A DNA stretch of 64,000 nucleotides from Neckera pumila (taxonomy: Eukaryota; Streptophyta; Bryopsida; Hypnales; Neckeraceae), in the NCBI GenBank assembly GCA_963969595.1, contig OZ018411.1, positions 27,353,445 to 27,417,444 on the forward strand, in the 5' to 3' direction. A program made the translations under genes and the position numbers. The notes under the pieces were generated by a model. That model ran no database searches and was not told the origin of the DNA. It saw only the letters and a program-made list of their open reading frames with translations. Within the stretch, counting starts at the first letter, position 1. Every line of letters begins with the position of its first letter. Below are positions 23,876-36,441 of the stretch, one piece after another.

Positions 23876-24680
23876 TTAACCCCTAAAGGACCAAACTGCG
23901 TTTTTTGGCAATATAGCAATTTTGGGTAGCTCACTACGGATGGAGTTTTTACTTTTTTTCTTTGAAAATTTAGCACAACATTTTTTCAAGGACTAGCTTT
24001 AAGGCCCAACAATTTCCATAATTTTTAACTATACGGTTGAAAAATTATTGCATAATAAGTAATTTTCAACATTCGGCAAGCAACTTGGGCAACCCAAAAA
24101 ATTTCTATAAAAATTACATCTTCCTACCCAATATAGTCATAACATTTTCAAACATGAAAGACCTAAAAGATAAATTTTTACAAAGATTTTCTTAGGGTTT
24201 TTAGATTTGTTCCTTCTAGAGGCTTACCTAAGCTCTCCAAAATGTCCTCTTGCTTGATGTTTTGATAAATGAGTCAAAAGTTATGAAGATTCATGGTTTA
24301 GGATAGTTTATGGGTAGTTATGAAATCTCTATTCTAAAATAAACTTTGAAGTCCTTTATTTAATTCAATTTTCAATATTTTTGAAGAAGAATAAAGCCAT
24401 TAGGTGTATATTGTTTATTACAACATTACAACCATTGGTATTGGCATTTTTCAATTCCTTAAATAAATGGTTAACAATTTAGTATTTTAAATCATTCTCT
24501 ACTTCTTACTACTTACTATTTTTTCCTATATATTTTACATTTCCAAATAATCTGAAAATTTTCAAGCATGTAGTCAACTTACTTTGAAAAATGAATCCAA
24601 AGAGTAATCACCATTTTGGACATTTTTTATACAAATGTGACCTTATGAAGTGCAGTTGCCTAGATTTTTGGAAACTATTT
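23876..24680. mobile_element. piggyBac-like MITE, element C, right end missing
   Basis: Starts TTAA-CCCCTAAAGGACC followed by AAACTGCGTTTTTTGGC, as in element A. Interior homology to A and B can be followed to about 24680 and then stops without a TTTAGGGGTTAA end. Confidence 0.65.
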
Positions 24681-26379
24681 TATTCCTATGATTTTGGAAA
24701 CTATTTTTAATATTCAAAAATTCTTAATAGGTCCTAAATCAAATCAAATCCTTAAGAAAATATTTTCCAAATTTTTATTGATTTTTTTATTAGCTTTAAA
24801 TTTGATTTTGTCTTCTTCTATTTGACTTAATAAAAAAACACTAACTAAGACCCTAGCCTAATAGCTCCTAATGGAATCCCGTTTTATAACTAACCAACAA
24901 ATTAGATGAATGATGAAAGGAATCAAAGTCTCAAACCAACTCGTACGGATCAATTTCTATTGTTGAAATTTGGATGTTGATGTAATAGGACTTGTGATTG
25001 TTTGGTTTAGACTCCAATTATGATAATATTTGGAAGATTGTACTTGACTTAGTGTCTTGAAATCATAATCATAGATTTCAGTTTTTAAGTTCCAAGCCTA
25101 CATTTTCTACTTCACAATTCGAATTTGATACCCTTTACTCTAAATCAATTCAATTTCTAATTGATTGAACTAACCTAAATGGTTTGGCTTCTAACGATCT
25201 CCTTCTCTAGTTTTTGGTTGTCTTATTGTTTTGGCTTTGACTGTCTGCTTGTTTTGGCTCCAACTGTCTCTTCCAATTGAGTTTCACAAACTGGCCTTGC
25301 TGCAGGACCACCTTCCTTTCTCGCCATGACACATGGCAGACAACAATTGGTTGGGCCCCTTATAACTAGGCTCCTTCAGGGGTCCACATGGTAGTAAATG
25401 ATTGGATTGACCTCTTTCCGTTCTTCTTGACCATTCCTACTTGTTTCCGCTCTAGTCTAATCCAATAGTGCTATATATTGAGGTGCAATTGGCGGTACCC
25501 CTTGTCCTTTTCAATTCCCAATAGCTGTTCCTAATTCCCTTGCTGTGGTTGTCTTTGTTGCCTGTCTTTTGTCCTTGTCTGATTCGGCTTTTTGAAGAAA
25601 ACGGGTTTGATAGAATTACTCTTTGGTACATCAAATAACTCTAAAATAAATTGGTCTTAACAAAAATCAATCCTAAACTTGAAACTAATTTAACACAACT
25701 ATAACAAACTAAAGTAAACCAATTTTGGGTGTTTTGAGGGATTTTTGTTGAACTTTAAAGATTCACTTGAAACTCTTCTAAACTCTAATGTTTTAGGATT
25801 TTTAAATGTTATTCTCTAAAATAAAATTCTACCTAAGAAGAAATTCTATCAAATCATAGAAAATTCTACAATTGAAGCATAACAAATAAAAATGAGAAAG
25901 ATGTCACTATCTGGGAGGAAAATATAAAGGGGGAAGACTACAAGACCTATGGGTTTTCAATACCTAAGGCAAGTCAAATTCTTACCATCCAAATTGTACC
26001 TAGAGGATAAATGATTGGATGTGAGCCAAAAGTTTGAAATTATACTTCAAATAATAGCCCTTAGCCATATGGAAAGGGTGAATTTCAAAATTCTTTCAAA
26101 TCACCTATTTCCAAAATCTCTCACTAAGGACTTGATACTTAAAATGGTAAAGGATTTTAAAGAGAGTGAAAATTTGCCATATGGAAATAATTCCAAGATA
26201 AAGTTCCTAAAATGATCAGTAAGGGATTTTAATTTAAAATTCTTAGAGTCAAAGCTCCGCCATAGGCACGGTTAAGCTAAATTCCAGAAACTTGTCTTAA
26301 AAAACACATATCTTCACACTAAGCAAAGTCAAAGCTCCGCTGTGGATTAGTATTTTGTCCTTAACATCCAACACAAACT
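24681..26379. other. intergenic DNA, no gene seen
   Basis: Up to about 26117 it has no counterpart in copy B. Slightly GC-richer around 25200-25640 with frames on both strands, but nothing recognisable. From 26117 it is colinear with copy B from about 58900. Confidence 0.5.
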
Positions 26380-26929
26380 TTGAAAAAATTGTTAAGTAGA
26401 AGTAGGTACGAGATAGAAGGAAAATCTAAAATATCAGTATCTTTTATATAAAATTAATATGCATTGATTCCAATGGTGAAGTTATTCTAGTAAAAAAATG
26501 AAATCATGTGGAATTTTGTTTTTGAAACTTGTAAAAACTGCATTCAGAAATGAATCCTACAAATTTGTTTTTTAGGAAGATGCTCTAAGTGCCCAAAAAA
26601 TAAGATTGTCCATATTTTCTCATAACAAATCTAAATGGAATGAATCAAAGCTTTGCAGATAGACAAAAAATATAATCTCTAGGAAAAAAAAATTCTAGCA
26701 AAAAAAAATTAAATTTTTTTTGCAAATTTTTTTTTTCACCCCTTTCTTCCCTATTTTGAGCTTATTTGGGCACACCTTTTGTTTACGGGCACCGATTGAA
26801 AAAAATTTATATATCCACAAAGCTTATCAGTTTTTCTATCTTCTAAAAAAATTTCCAAAAATTTAGCTTGTAGGTACCTGCCTGATATCTCATTGTCTCC
26901 CAAAAGGACAATGGTCTTTTAGGGGTTAA
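26380..26929. mobile_element. piggyBac-like MITE, element D, left-truncated
   Basis: The right end reads GGTCTTTTAGGGG-TTAA followed by ACAAT. Copy B has TTAAACAAT without the element (near 59278). Interior matches elements K and N. The left terminus is missing. Confidence 0.72.
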
Positions 26930-29900
26930 ACAATGTCTTGGTGGACCAAGCTTCCCAAAACTTTAAAAAACACTTAAAAACAAGTGCTAAGGTTCCCAAA
27001 TAATGACATCGCCAAAATTGAGCCGGGAAGTCCTTAGGTATTAGTATGGATTCAAAAGTACTCACAAAATTAAAGTTGGGGGATCAAACCACCCAAAATT
27101 GCCAAAATACGGAAGATAATTAATTTGAAGGGACCCTTATGTCCTTCAAGGAATGTTCCACACATGGAGATTTGAATGAAAACTAGAAAATGAAATAAAT
27201 AATGTAAAAATTGGCCAAATTTGCTTAAAACACCAAACCAACAATGTCGGTGGTTATAAAAGAAAGAAAACACTTGGCCACAAAACGGCTAATAATAAAA
27301 GATATTAGAGGTGGGGATATTGGAAACAATAGAAGAAAGGCCTTATATACTCATCCTAAGGCCTCACCATTGTTTACCGGCAGATATTTTGCTAGTTAAC
27401 CTAGATATTTGTCAAAACTATCTAAATATTTTCTAAACTAATCCTAAACTACTCTAAAATATTTTATAAAATAATATTTGATTAATTGTGGATCTTTCTA
27501 GACTTTGGCTTTGTTTAGCCTTTAAAATCTTTTCAAATCAAATCTATGTTTTAATCCAAGATATTTCTAAAATTTATCCGATTTACCAAAACATATTTTT
27601 AAACTGAATAACCATTGGTAAATCTTAGATTTTTGAGAATCCAACCTCATTTAGTATTTGAGATCTTTTTCAAATCAAATCTTTGATTTTCCTTAGGTAT
27701 TTCTTAAAACTACCCTAATATATTGGTAATTACGCTAAAAGAATCAAACCTATTGTTAGACCCTCTCTATCTTTTAAGGAACAACTCCAAATCAGAAACC
27801 AATTGTGCCATTGAGAATAGAAGGCCCAAATTAGATTTGAGGACCATCTACCCTCTACTTCCAGGCCATCTGGGCCTGTAAAACCACTAACAACAATTCC
27901 AATGAAAAATAAAAAATTCCAACTATTGGAATTTGCATTTTTCAAAGAAATTAACTAGCTAGGGTTGATTGAAAAGTTTGTGGTAGTAAGAAAAGACCCC
28001 TTATTTGCGAAATTTGGACATCGTAAGCTCCTGGTACGCAGACCAATCCGTTGCCAATTTGTAAATTTTCTTGAAATTTGATGTCGTTGCTAGTTCTGGT
28101 ACTTGCTAATGTTAGAATGCCTCCAAACTTGATGAGGCAATTTATTAGCACAAATAGGTGGTTGACTTCCCATTGAGTCATCATGGCATTTCAAAAAAAT
28201 CTAAAATTTTTTGGGTGACTTTTAGAAAGTTTCCAAAATCAAAACTTCAAAGTGCAAGCTCAATTCCTTCTTTGCACTATTCATAAGGAGGTTAAAGTTA
28301 ATTATACTTTTAAAATTTCATCCAAGGGAGAAATTATTCTGGTATCGGGGAATCTTGGAACAACTGGCTCTGGTGTCAACTTTTTAGCATGCTCTTAAGC
28401 TAAAAGCACCTCTCTATAAACTCCGGCCGCCCCTCCCTTTGTCTCATTTGCATTCAAAGTCAATATTCCAAAAGTTATTCACAGATAGGAATTGACTAAT
28501 CCAAATTCTTTGTGAATTGGATAATAATCTTTCCAAAACTCTCTAGACCTAAAATGGATTGTTTTCCTTTGGCCAATTTGTCATATACACTTTGCAAGAC
28601 TAGTTTTAGCATAGGACAAATCACAGGACTTGCTAACTCTTTGACCCTAAATTCTCTTGGAATCGATTAATCAACTACTCAAACTCTTAATAAGACTCTA
28701 GAAATGGAAAAACAAGGTGTTTTAAGCATTCCACATTTTTAAGAAGCTCCGTCACTGAATTGGTAGGGACTTCTACCAAATCTTACTCAAACTATATTTT
28801 TATGCCTTTATTTACATAAATATGCTCAAAACTAGACCCCCCCCCCAAAAAAAAAAACACTCTGAATTTCCAGTGCCAACTTGAGGCCTCACAAGGCCCA
28901 TCTTCATTTCACCATATTAGTATCCATAAAAACTTGTTGCTAACCGCTTTTTGAAGCTGCAAGTAAAATAGACTAGTCCAATTCTATTTAGTATCTAATT
29001 TTGTCATTCTACTTTTGGCCCCAACTCCATCTAAATAATGTCCATTCCATTCATTTTTTGACAAAATCACTGCATATTTGTCAACAAGGGAGTGTGTCAA
29101 TCTTTTATTCCTCAATAACTGAGAGGATACAATGTATTGTCTTCAAATTTTCAATGGCAAATTCTCAATAGGATGAAACAAATCTCAATATTTTGTAAAG
29201 TCAGATTTTGTAGAATAACAAATTGGTATACTTGTTGCATTTTTTTGTTTTAAAAATTTCAATGTGAGAAGTATTTATAAGTTTATTTAGGAAATGTAGT
29301 CTTGTAGAAAAATGGAGCAAACGTAATTAGTTTACAATAAAAGGAATAATGGGGATGGAAAAATATATTCTTTTAGGACATTTCTAATCTTTGGTCTGCA
29401 CAAATAAATTGGATTTAGAGGAAATTCTTTCAAAGTTGGGTTTTTAGCAATTTCAAAAATACAAGGTTCAATATGGTGTAATCAAGAATATGCACAAAAT
29501 AATTAGAATGATTCCAATTTTTTTGGAAGATGTTCCCAAAATATTCTAGTACTATCAACTATTAAATTTAAAAATTGCACATATATAATTTTTTGAAATT
29601 TTGTAGGATCCAATTTGGTCAGCTTTAACATTCTATTCTTTTTGTTTGAAAATGTGCATGAATTTTACAGAGGTTTCTATTTCTCATTTAAAACAATTAA
29701 AAGTATTTCATTTGACTTTTATTCCAATAAAAAAAATTTGGATAACAAAAAAACATTATTCATCTTCTTATAATTTCTTTTCCAAAAGCTATTTTTTTGG
29801 CCTATAAGTTCATCATTCAAAATTGTTAGTTTAAAAGTCCAACAGTCATTATTTTCCACAATTAATTCCACGCACACTAAACAAAAAAATATTTATTTTT

Positions 29901-30388
29901 GTATGGTTAAAATTAAAAAATTCAAGCACATCCATGTGCAAAAAAATATTGAAGCACAATGATTCATTGAAAACCTCCAATGTCAAGAAGTTGTTAGGCC
30001 TCAAGGGTTTAATGGTGAACACTAATGTACCCTTGGATATATAGAAAGGCGGTTATGGATTGTTTAAAGGACATTTGTGACTTCATTCTATGAATAGGCT
30101 TTTTAATTTCTGAGCAAACCACTTCAAAGATTCACAAACATTACAATTTCATAGAATTGTAATTCCATTTGGATTTGATTTGTGAAACAAATGCACACCT
30201 TTTAAGAAAATATGTGACCCTTTTGGAGTTGGCTCCAAGATATTCAAATCGCAAGTTTTCTATCAAACCAACAGCTAATGAAGGTGAGTAGAATACTCAA
30301 ATGAGGCCAATATTTGGTACTCCCTTTGTCCTGAAATGATCTTCTTATTGGACAAAATATTTTGGATTCAAGTTGAAAATAACATTGT
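26930..30388. other. intergenic DNA shared with copy B, no gene recognised
   Basis: Colinear with 59280-63958 apart from the insertions listed for copy B. Open frames at 27730-28184 on the minus strand are not conserved as frames in copy B, so I do not call them genes. Confidence 0.55.
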
Positions 30389-30938
30389 TTAACCCCTAAA
30401 GTTCTAAGGCATTTTTTGGCTCCAAAACAATTTAAAAATGCCATATATGCTGCAATCGCTCAAAAGACAAAAAAACATATTTTTTTTAGAACCTAACTAT
30501 AAAATCTTTTATTTCACTTGTCTTAGATCATGTGATAAAATTTTCTTGAAGTTTGACCCTACAAATTAGGAGATATTAGCATTTGAAGTTGGAAAAATTA
30601 GATTTTTAGAATGCTAACTAGCAATTTTAGATGACTTTGACTGCCATTTGTGGAATTTTTTGCACAGTAGACCATAAATTTTGAATTCTTTTTTGTTGAA
30701 TATTTGAATTGAGAGTGAGGAAAATCATTTCTATATATAAAAACATGATTTTCATATCTTCTGCTCCTAGGCACCAATTGGAAAAAAAAATTATGTTTTC
30801 AGAAAGCTAATGTGATTCCCTATCTTCAAAAAAAAGTTTCAAAAAACTTGGTCAAAATTTGAGGTCACATGAGCCTACCTAAAATCCCAAGTGTCCCCTG
30901 AGGGGACACGTGAAGGGACTTTGGCCTTTAGGGATTAA
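30389..30938. mobile_element. piggyBac-like MITE, element E (550 bp)
   Basis: Ends TTAA-CCCCTAAAGTTC and CCTTTAGGGA-TTAA. The same left end is present in copy B at 63959, so this insertion predates the duplication. It is shorter than the 930-bp members and has lost interior sequence. Confidence 0.75.
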
Positions 30939-31528
30939 ACTTGTTTTTTTGTTATAAATAGAATTTGGTGAACTTCTAGTGTTCTAGAAACATTTTGAAT
31001 TTTGGAATCCTTTTTAAAGTACAGGTTTGGAATATTAAAAAGTGGAATTTTTTGGGCATTTTCCAAAAGCACCAATGGGCATTTAATTGTCAAGCGGGAG
31101 ATTGTCGATCATGTTGTGGGCAATTAGTATGGGCCCAAGACCATGTGTGGACCTCTATTCCACCTCCCAGACCTTCATCTCCTTCAATTGGTCAACACTC
31201 ATAGAGATGCCAAAAATAAGAATAAATAGTGTTGATTGATCGTTGGCTTCGATCATTTCATTTGTCTTTTGATTGATGATTGCATAGATGGATGGGAAAC
31301 TATTGCTTAGAGTTGTTTTGCTGGTATCATATATCAATTAAAAGTCAAATCTAACCAATTTGTATTGTCACAAAGTACAACATGAAGATCATTTTAGGAC
31401 ATAAAATTAAGGCCAACAAGAAGATCATTTTGGATGGGAAGGAGTATAAAATAGAGTTGAAGAATACATATTGTTTTTTGCAAGAAAGCCACCTCACACT
31501 TCATGATATGTAGTTGGTATTTAGAAAC
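30939..31528. other. intergenic DNA, no gene seen
   Basis: Short frames on both strands at 30995-31337 show no recognisable domain. Confidence 0.5.
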
Positions 31529-32456
31529 CACTAGAAAAAAAATGTGACCTTAGCAATTGGCTAAAGAACAACTAAATGTCCTAAATGGTTGTCTTACGAC
31601 TAAAGCCCTTGCTATTAGCACCAAATCTTACATGCACAAATAGTTTAGTGTCGGAGTCGCAAAATAGTCATAGAATAAAAGATAGTGATTAAGGGAGTAT
31701 AACAGAATTCAAATTCAGAATGAAAATGAGCTATTCACCATCCAATATTCATCACAATTGTCAATATGAATAAGCCTATGCTCAAGAATCCACAATATTG
31801 ATCTGTAGTTGCCAAAAAACTAAATTTGACTAGAAAGTGACTACAATTTGACTAAAAAGCGACTGAAATTTGACTAGAAAGCAATTGCAACAATACAATG
31901 ATTGTAGTGTTTCCAATTGTCTAGCTTATATCAGTTGTTCTATATCAATTGTTCTATATTAGTTGTCAAGGGTACCATTAAGTTGGACATGTAAATACTA
32001 GTAAATTCTTGTACTCTTATATATTGAATTTTGTTGATAGAATTCTAAGAATTTTTCAATTTGCTCATTTCTACAATTCATAGATTTTGAAAATCTACAG
32101 ATTTCTACAAACTATAAAAACCTAAAAAATATTTAATTTCTAAATTTTTTTTTAAAACCTATAAAATCGTAAATGTTACCTAAACAAGTGAAATCTATTA
32201 AATAATAATTTTTGTACTTTTGAAATCTAAAAAAGAATCTAGATTTGAAATTTGAAATCTACAAACCATTCAGATTAGAATTTTAAAATCTACAAATCTA
32301 TAAAATCTAGATGGCAATAAATGCCACATGCCTTTACAACTACTGCGACTTGTCCTTAGCAATTGCAAGTCCCCATATTAGCACCTTCCACAAATTTCAA
32401 TGCAATTAAAAAAATTGTTGTTCTTTGTAGTTGCAAAACCTTCATTCCTTCTAGTA
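31529..32456. mobile_element. CACTA-type non-autonomous element, 928 bp
   Basis: Begins CACTAGAAAAAAA and ends CTTCTAGTA, flanked on both sides by AAC (31526-31528 and 32457-32459), the 3-bp duplication expected for CACTA elements. CTTAGCAATTG recurs near both ends, like subterminal repeats. The interior has a 22-bp triple repeat and AT-rich direct repeats of AAATCTACA. No transposase. Confidence 0.78.
31823..31888. repeat. 22-bp x3 tandem repeat inside the CACTA-type element
   Basis: Three exact-length units based on AATTTGACTAGAAAGYGACT. Confidence 0.92.
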
Positions 32457-32576
32457 AACAAATGTGACACAATTGCAAACTTTTTACAATGGCAGTGACA
32501 CAAAAATCTCAACTCCTAGCCATCATCTACGGCATACCATGCTTTAGGTTCTTATGTACATCTAACTTTTTTGAAG

Positions 32577-33539
32577 TTAACCTTAATCCTTATATGTATT
32601 GGACTATGTTTTCACCAAAAATACTCTAAAACTATCATTTCTAATACATGTACTAAATTTAAAAAAAAAGAACATTTTTTGGACACGTATAACCATAGGA
32701 TCTAGTGGTATACTAGTTTAAGAAGATGTGGAAAAAAATCAAAAATTTCCATAGTGTAGATTGCAAGATATTAGCATTTGAATTAACAAAAATCTTTTTT
32801 TTGTTCCTGCAAAAATTTGGGCAGCTGCACTTGACAAGGTCACAATTTTATGAATTTAAAAAAAAAATGGTAGCTACTCTTTGGATTCATTTGTCAAAGA
32901 AAGTTGGCTACATGCTTGAAACTTTTCAAATCATTTGGAATTGCACAACATATAGGAAAAAATAATAAATAGGAAAAAGTAGAGAATGATTCAAAATACT
33001 AATTTGTCAAGAATTTAGTTATGAAATTGAAAAATGCCAAATCCAATGGTTGTAATGTTGTGATAAATAATCTACACACAATGCTTTTCATTTTTTTCAA
33101 AAATACTAAAAATTGAGTTAAGTAAAGGACTTCAAAGTTTATTTTAGAGTAGAGATTCTATAATTATCCTCAAACTAAAACTCCTCATAACTTTCATCTC
33201 ATTAATCAAAATGGAATGATTTAGAGCTTTCCACATTCATATAAATCTACAAATCTGATTTCAAATTTTAATTTTTAAAAGAAGCAACTTTCTAAGAATT
33301 TTTTTGAATTGCCCATGTTGCCCGAAGCCCCGCATTTCATTGAAAATTACATATCATACAATAACTTTTTAACCATGTAGTCAAATGTTATGAAAATTGT
33401 TGGGCCTTAAGGCTACTCCTTCAGCACATTTTATGTAAGAATTTCAAACAAAAAAGACAAACTTTTTGTTTGTAGTGAGGTACGCAAAATTGCTATATTG
33501 CCAAAAAAATGGTGTTTAATTTGAGCAATTAGGGGTTAA
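32577..33539. mobile_element. piggyBac-like MITE, element F (963 bp)
   Basis: Starts TTAA-CCTTAATCC and ends CAATTAGGGG-TTAA. Interior is in the same order as element M. Its right TTAA is at the same time the left TTAA of element H. Confidence 0.7.
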
Positions 33540-34607
33540 CCCCTAAAGTTAACTATAAGAGAATGGGGTGTTTTAAGTGAGTTTTTAAGTATAATCCTAG
33601 ACATAAGATTTTAAGTAATGACCTTTAAGGCAAATTTCAGCAAAAATTTATTAGAACTACATGTCTTTCTAGTAAAATTTTGTTGCCTTTAAGGTCATTA
33701 CTTAAAACCTTATGTCTAGGATTATACTTAAAAACTCACTTAAAACACCCCATTCTCTTGTAGTGGTTCCTTGACTACATTCTCACCAAAAATGCTCCAA
33801 AATTGCCATTTATGGAATAAGTACCAAATTTTTGAAAAATATCACTTTTGGACACATGTAATTGTAGGATCTTGTAGTACTTTGGTTGAAAAGATGCGGA
33901 AAATTTTTCAGAAATTTTCACCGTGTAGATTGTAAGATATTAGCATTTGAAGTGGCAAAAATCTTTTTTTTGGTCCTGCGAAAAAATGGATAGCTACACT
34001 TCACAAGGTCTAATCATTATGAAAAAATCTCCAAAATGGTTGTGCTTCTTTGGGTTCATTCTTTAGGGAAAGATGGCGACATGCTTGAAAGTTTTCAGAT
34101 CATTTGAAATTTTACAACATATAGGAAAAAAATAGTAAGTAAAAAGAAGTAGAGAATGGTTCAAAACACTAAATTGTTAAGAAGTTCATTATGGAATTGA
34201 AAAATGCCAATTCCAATGTTTGCAATGTTGTAATAAACAATCTAAATCCTACAATTTTATTTTTTTTGAAAAATATTGTAAATTGAGTAAAATAAATAAC
34301 TTCAAAGTTTATTTTAGAGTAGATTATCCATAACTGCCCGCAAACTAAAACTCCTCATAACTTTTGACTCATTGATCAAAATGGAATGATTCAAAGCTTT
34401 TCATGTATATATAAATTTAATAAACCAATTTCAAACTTTATTTTTGAAAAGAATAATTTCTTTTTACTTGCCCGGATTGCCTGAGTTGAGAAACAAACTA
34501 CATATCATGTAATAACTTTTGACTCATATTTCCAAATGTCATGAAATTTTGTGCATATGAAAGATATTCCTTGTCTCTACCTTCTATTAAAATTTCAGCC
34601 CAAAGTA
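33536..34607. mobile_element. piggyBac-like MITE, element H, interrupted and right-truncated
   Basis: Starts TTAA-CCCCTAAAG immediately after element F. It is interrupted after 11 bp by a CACTA-type MITE (33551-33765), then continues TTCCTTGACTACATTCTC as in element M. It stops near 34607 without a terminal repeat. Confidence 0.7.
33551..33765. mobile_element. 215-bp CACTA-type foldback MITE
   Basis: Nearly the whole element is inverted repeat. Ends AACTATAAGAGAATGGGG and (right end reversed) CACTACAAGAGAATGGGG. GTT flanks both sides (33548-33550, 33766-33768). A relative with the same design is at 57492-57694. Arms share GTATAATCCTAGACATAAG. Confidence 0.85.
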
Positions 34608-34822
34608 TACAAATATTAATAGAAGGTGAAATTCCAAGAACTAAATTTACTAATTTTAAAATCTAGTTGAAACCTTACCACGTTTTTGAATTTTTGAATT
34701 TTAATATTTTGTATCCTTTTGGCGAGACCATTTTCTGAAATGGTTTGGATGGTGATTTGAAGGGATAGGCTAGTGTACAAAGACTTGCAAGAGGAGAATC
34801 GGAGTAGTTGGTTGGTTAAAAT

Positions 34823-35580
34823 TTAACCCCTAATGACCCAAGGGAGGTGTACTTTCAAAATGGACCAAAACTGCCAAGAATTTGAGCAATTTCTTTGCTC
34901 ATTTTTTCTTGAGATTGGATAGTATGTAACAATAGGATCTTGAATTTCACATTGAGAATGAGCACCATTAAAGTTAAGACTATTTGACTACATGGTTTAG
35001 AAGATATTTTAAGTTTGAAGTTTTATTGCGTCAACGGAAATACAACACGTAACGCATTGCACTTTCAAGGAGCATATACTTGTGAAAATATTCAAAATGA
35101 TGTCTTTTTGTACTTAGTAAAAGATAAGAGAGTTGACAATGTATATGTAAAATTTCACAACATTCCAAGCATTTTTTAATTCATGGTGGAATTTGTGGTC
35201 ATTTAATGAGACTAGTGTTTGTAAAAAAAACAAAACAATGGGACACTTGACTCCTCCTTGAATTCCTTAGATTTACCCTTTTTTGAGGTGCATTTGACCA
35301 TTTTGAGTTGGGCAAGAATCACTTTGGTTGGTTGACTTTATAGTCCTTACCCAAATTGAATCCCCCCAAATGAGTTGCAAATTATCCTACACCATTTAAC
35401 TTTGAAATATTCAACAAGGCGGAGTTTAACTTGGAATTTGATGAACCGCCATTGGATTCATAACATAGTCTATTTTTCAGCAATAATTTTATTTTTAAAA
35501 AAACTCAATATTTGAGAATGGGCTGCTCAAAAAAGAGGGAAAGCGACTAAAAAATGGTCACTTGGGACATTAGGGGTTAA
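34823..35580. mobile_element. piggyBac-like MITE, element I (758 bp)
   Basis: Ends TTAA-CCCCTAATGACCC and GACATTAGGGG-TTAA. The interior differs from the other members, so it is a separate subfamily sharing only the ends and the target. Confidence 0.72.
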
Positions 35581-36441
35581 AGAGAGACTTATAAAAGTCA
35601 AGGAGTTTCCAACTTTGAAAAACAAATTTAAACCCCTAAAGACCAAGGCCTTTTTTTTTGCCAAAAACCACTCAAAATTGCCATTTCTATATCAAAGAAA
35701 AAGAAAATTTGAAAATTGTTTTTTTTGCACATCTAAATCGTATAATCTTACACCTAACTAGTATGAGAATGTGTGGAAAAAATTTCAGAATTTTTGACTG
35801 CACAGATTGCAAGATATCTACGTTTAAAGCAAAAAAATTCAGTTTTTCAACACATTGCGGGACTAGATTATTTGACTTTGAACCTTCTTAATTTTAAATT
35901 TCTATGGTGGAGAATTGAATTGAGAGTCTAGGAAAATAAAAAAAATAAAAGAAACTTAATTTTCATATTTCAAAAAATTGTTTAGTAGAAATAGGTATAG
36001 GATAGAAGGAAAATCTAAATTATTATTTTTTTCTAAAATGGAATTAAAATGCACTAATCCCAGTGGTGAGATTGTTCTAGCAAGCAAACTAAATCATGTG
36101 GATTTTTTTTTTGAAAAATTGTGAAAATTGCATTCAAAAATGAATCTTACAAGTTATTTTTTCAAGAAGATGCTCTAATTATTACCCAAAAAACAAGATT
36201 GTCCATAATTTTCTCATAACAAATCCAAATGGAATAAATCAAATCTTTATAGATAGAAAAAAATATAATCTATGACAAAAAGAAATTATTAAAAAAATTT
36301 GTTTTTGCTGCCCTTTCTCCCACCCCCTTCCAAGTTTCGAGCTGTTTGGGGCACAACTTTTGTTCCTAGGCACCGATTGAAAAAAAAATTATAATCCCAT
36401 GAAGCTGATCAACTTTTCTATTTCAAAAAAAATTCACAAAC

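Larger units (their letters stand above)
5213..30430 (+). repeat. segmental duplication, copy A
   Basis: Colinear with 38843-64000 in the same orientation. Anchor pairs include 5221/38851, 9439/42488, 12955/45620, 15391/51121, 18500/58060, 27070/59430 and 30389/63959. The left edge is sharp, inside exon 3 of the MYND gene. The right edge cannot be placed because copy B runs off the window. Large copy-specific indels are at 16388-18490 and about 19450-26117 (absent from copy B). Copy A keeps the MYND and B3 reading frames open. Confidence 0.93.
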
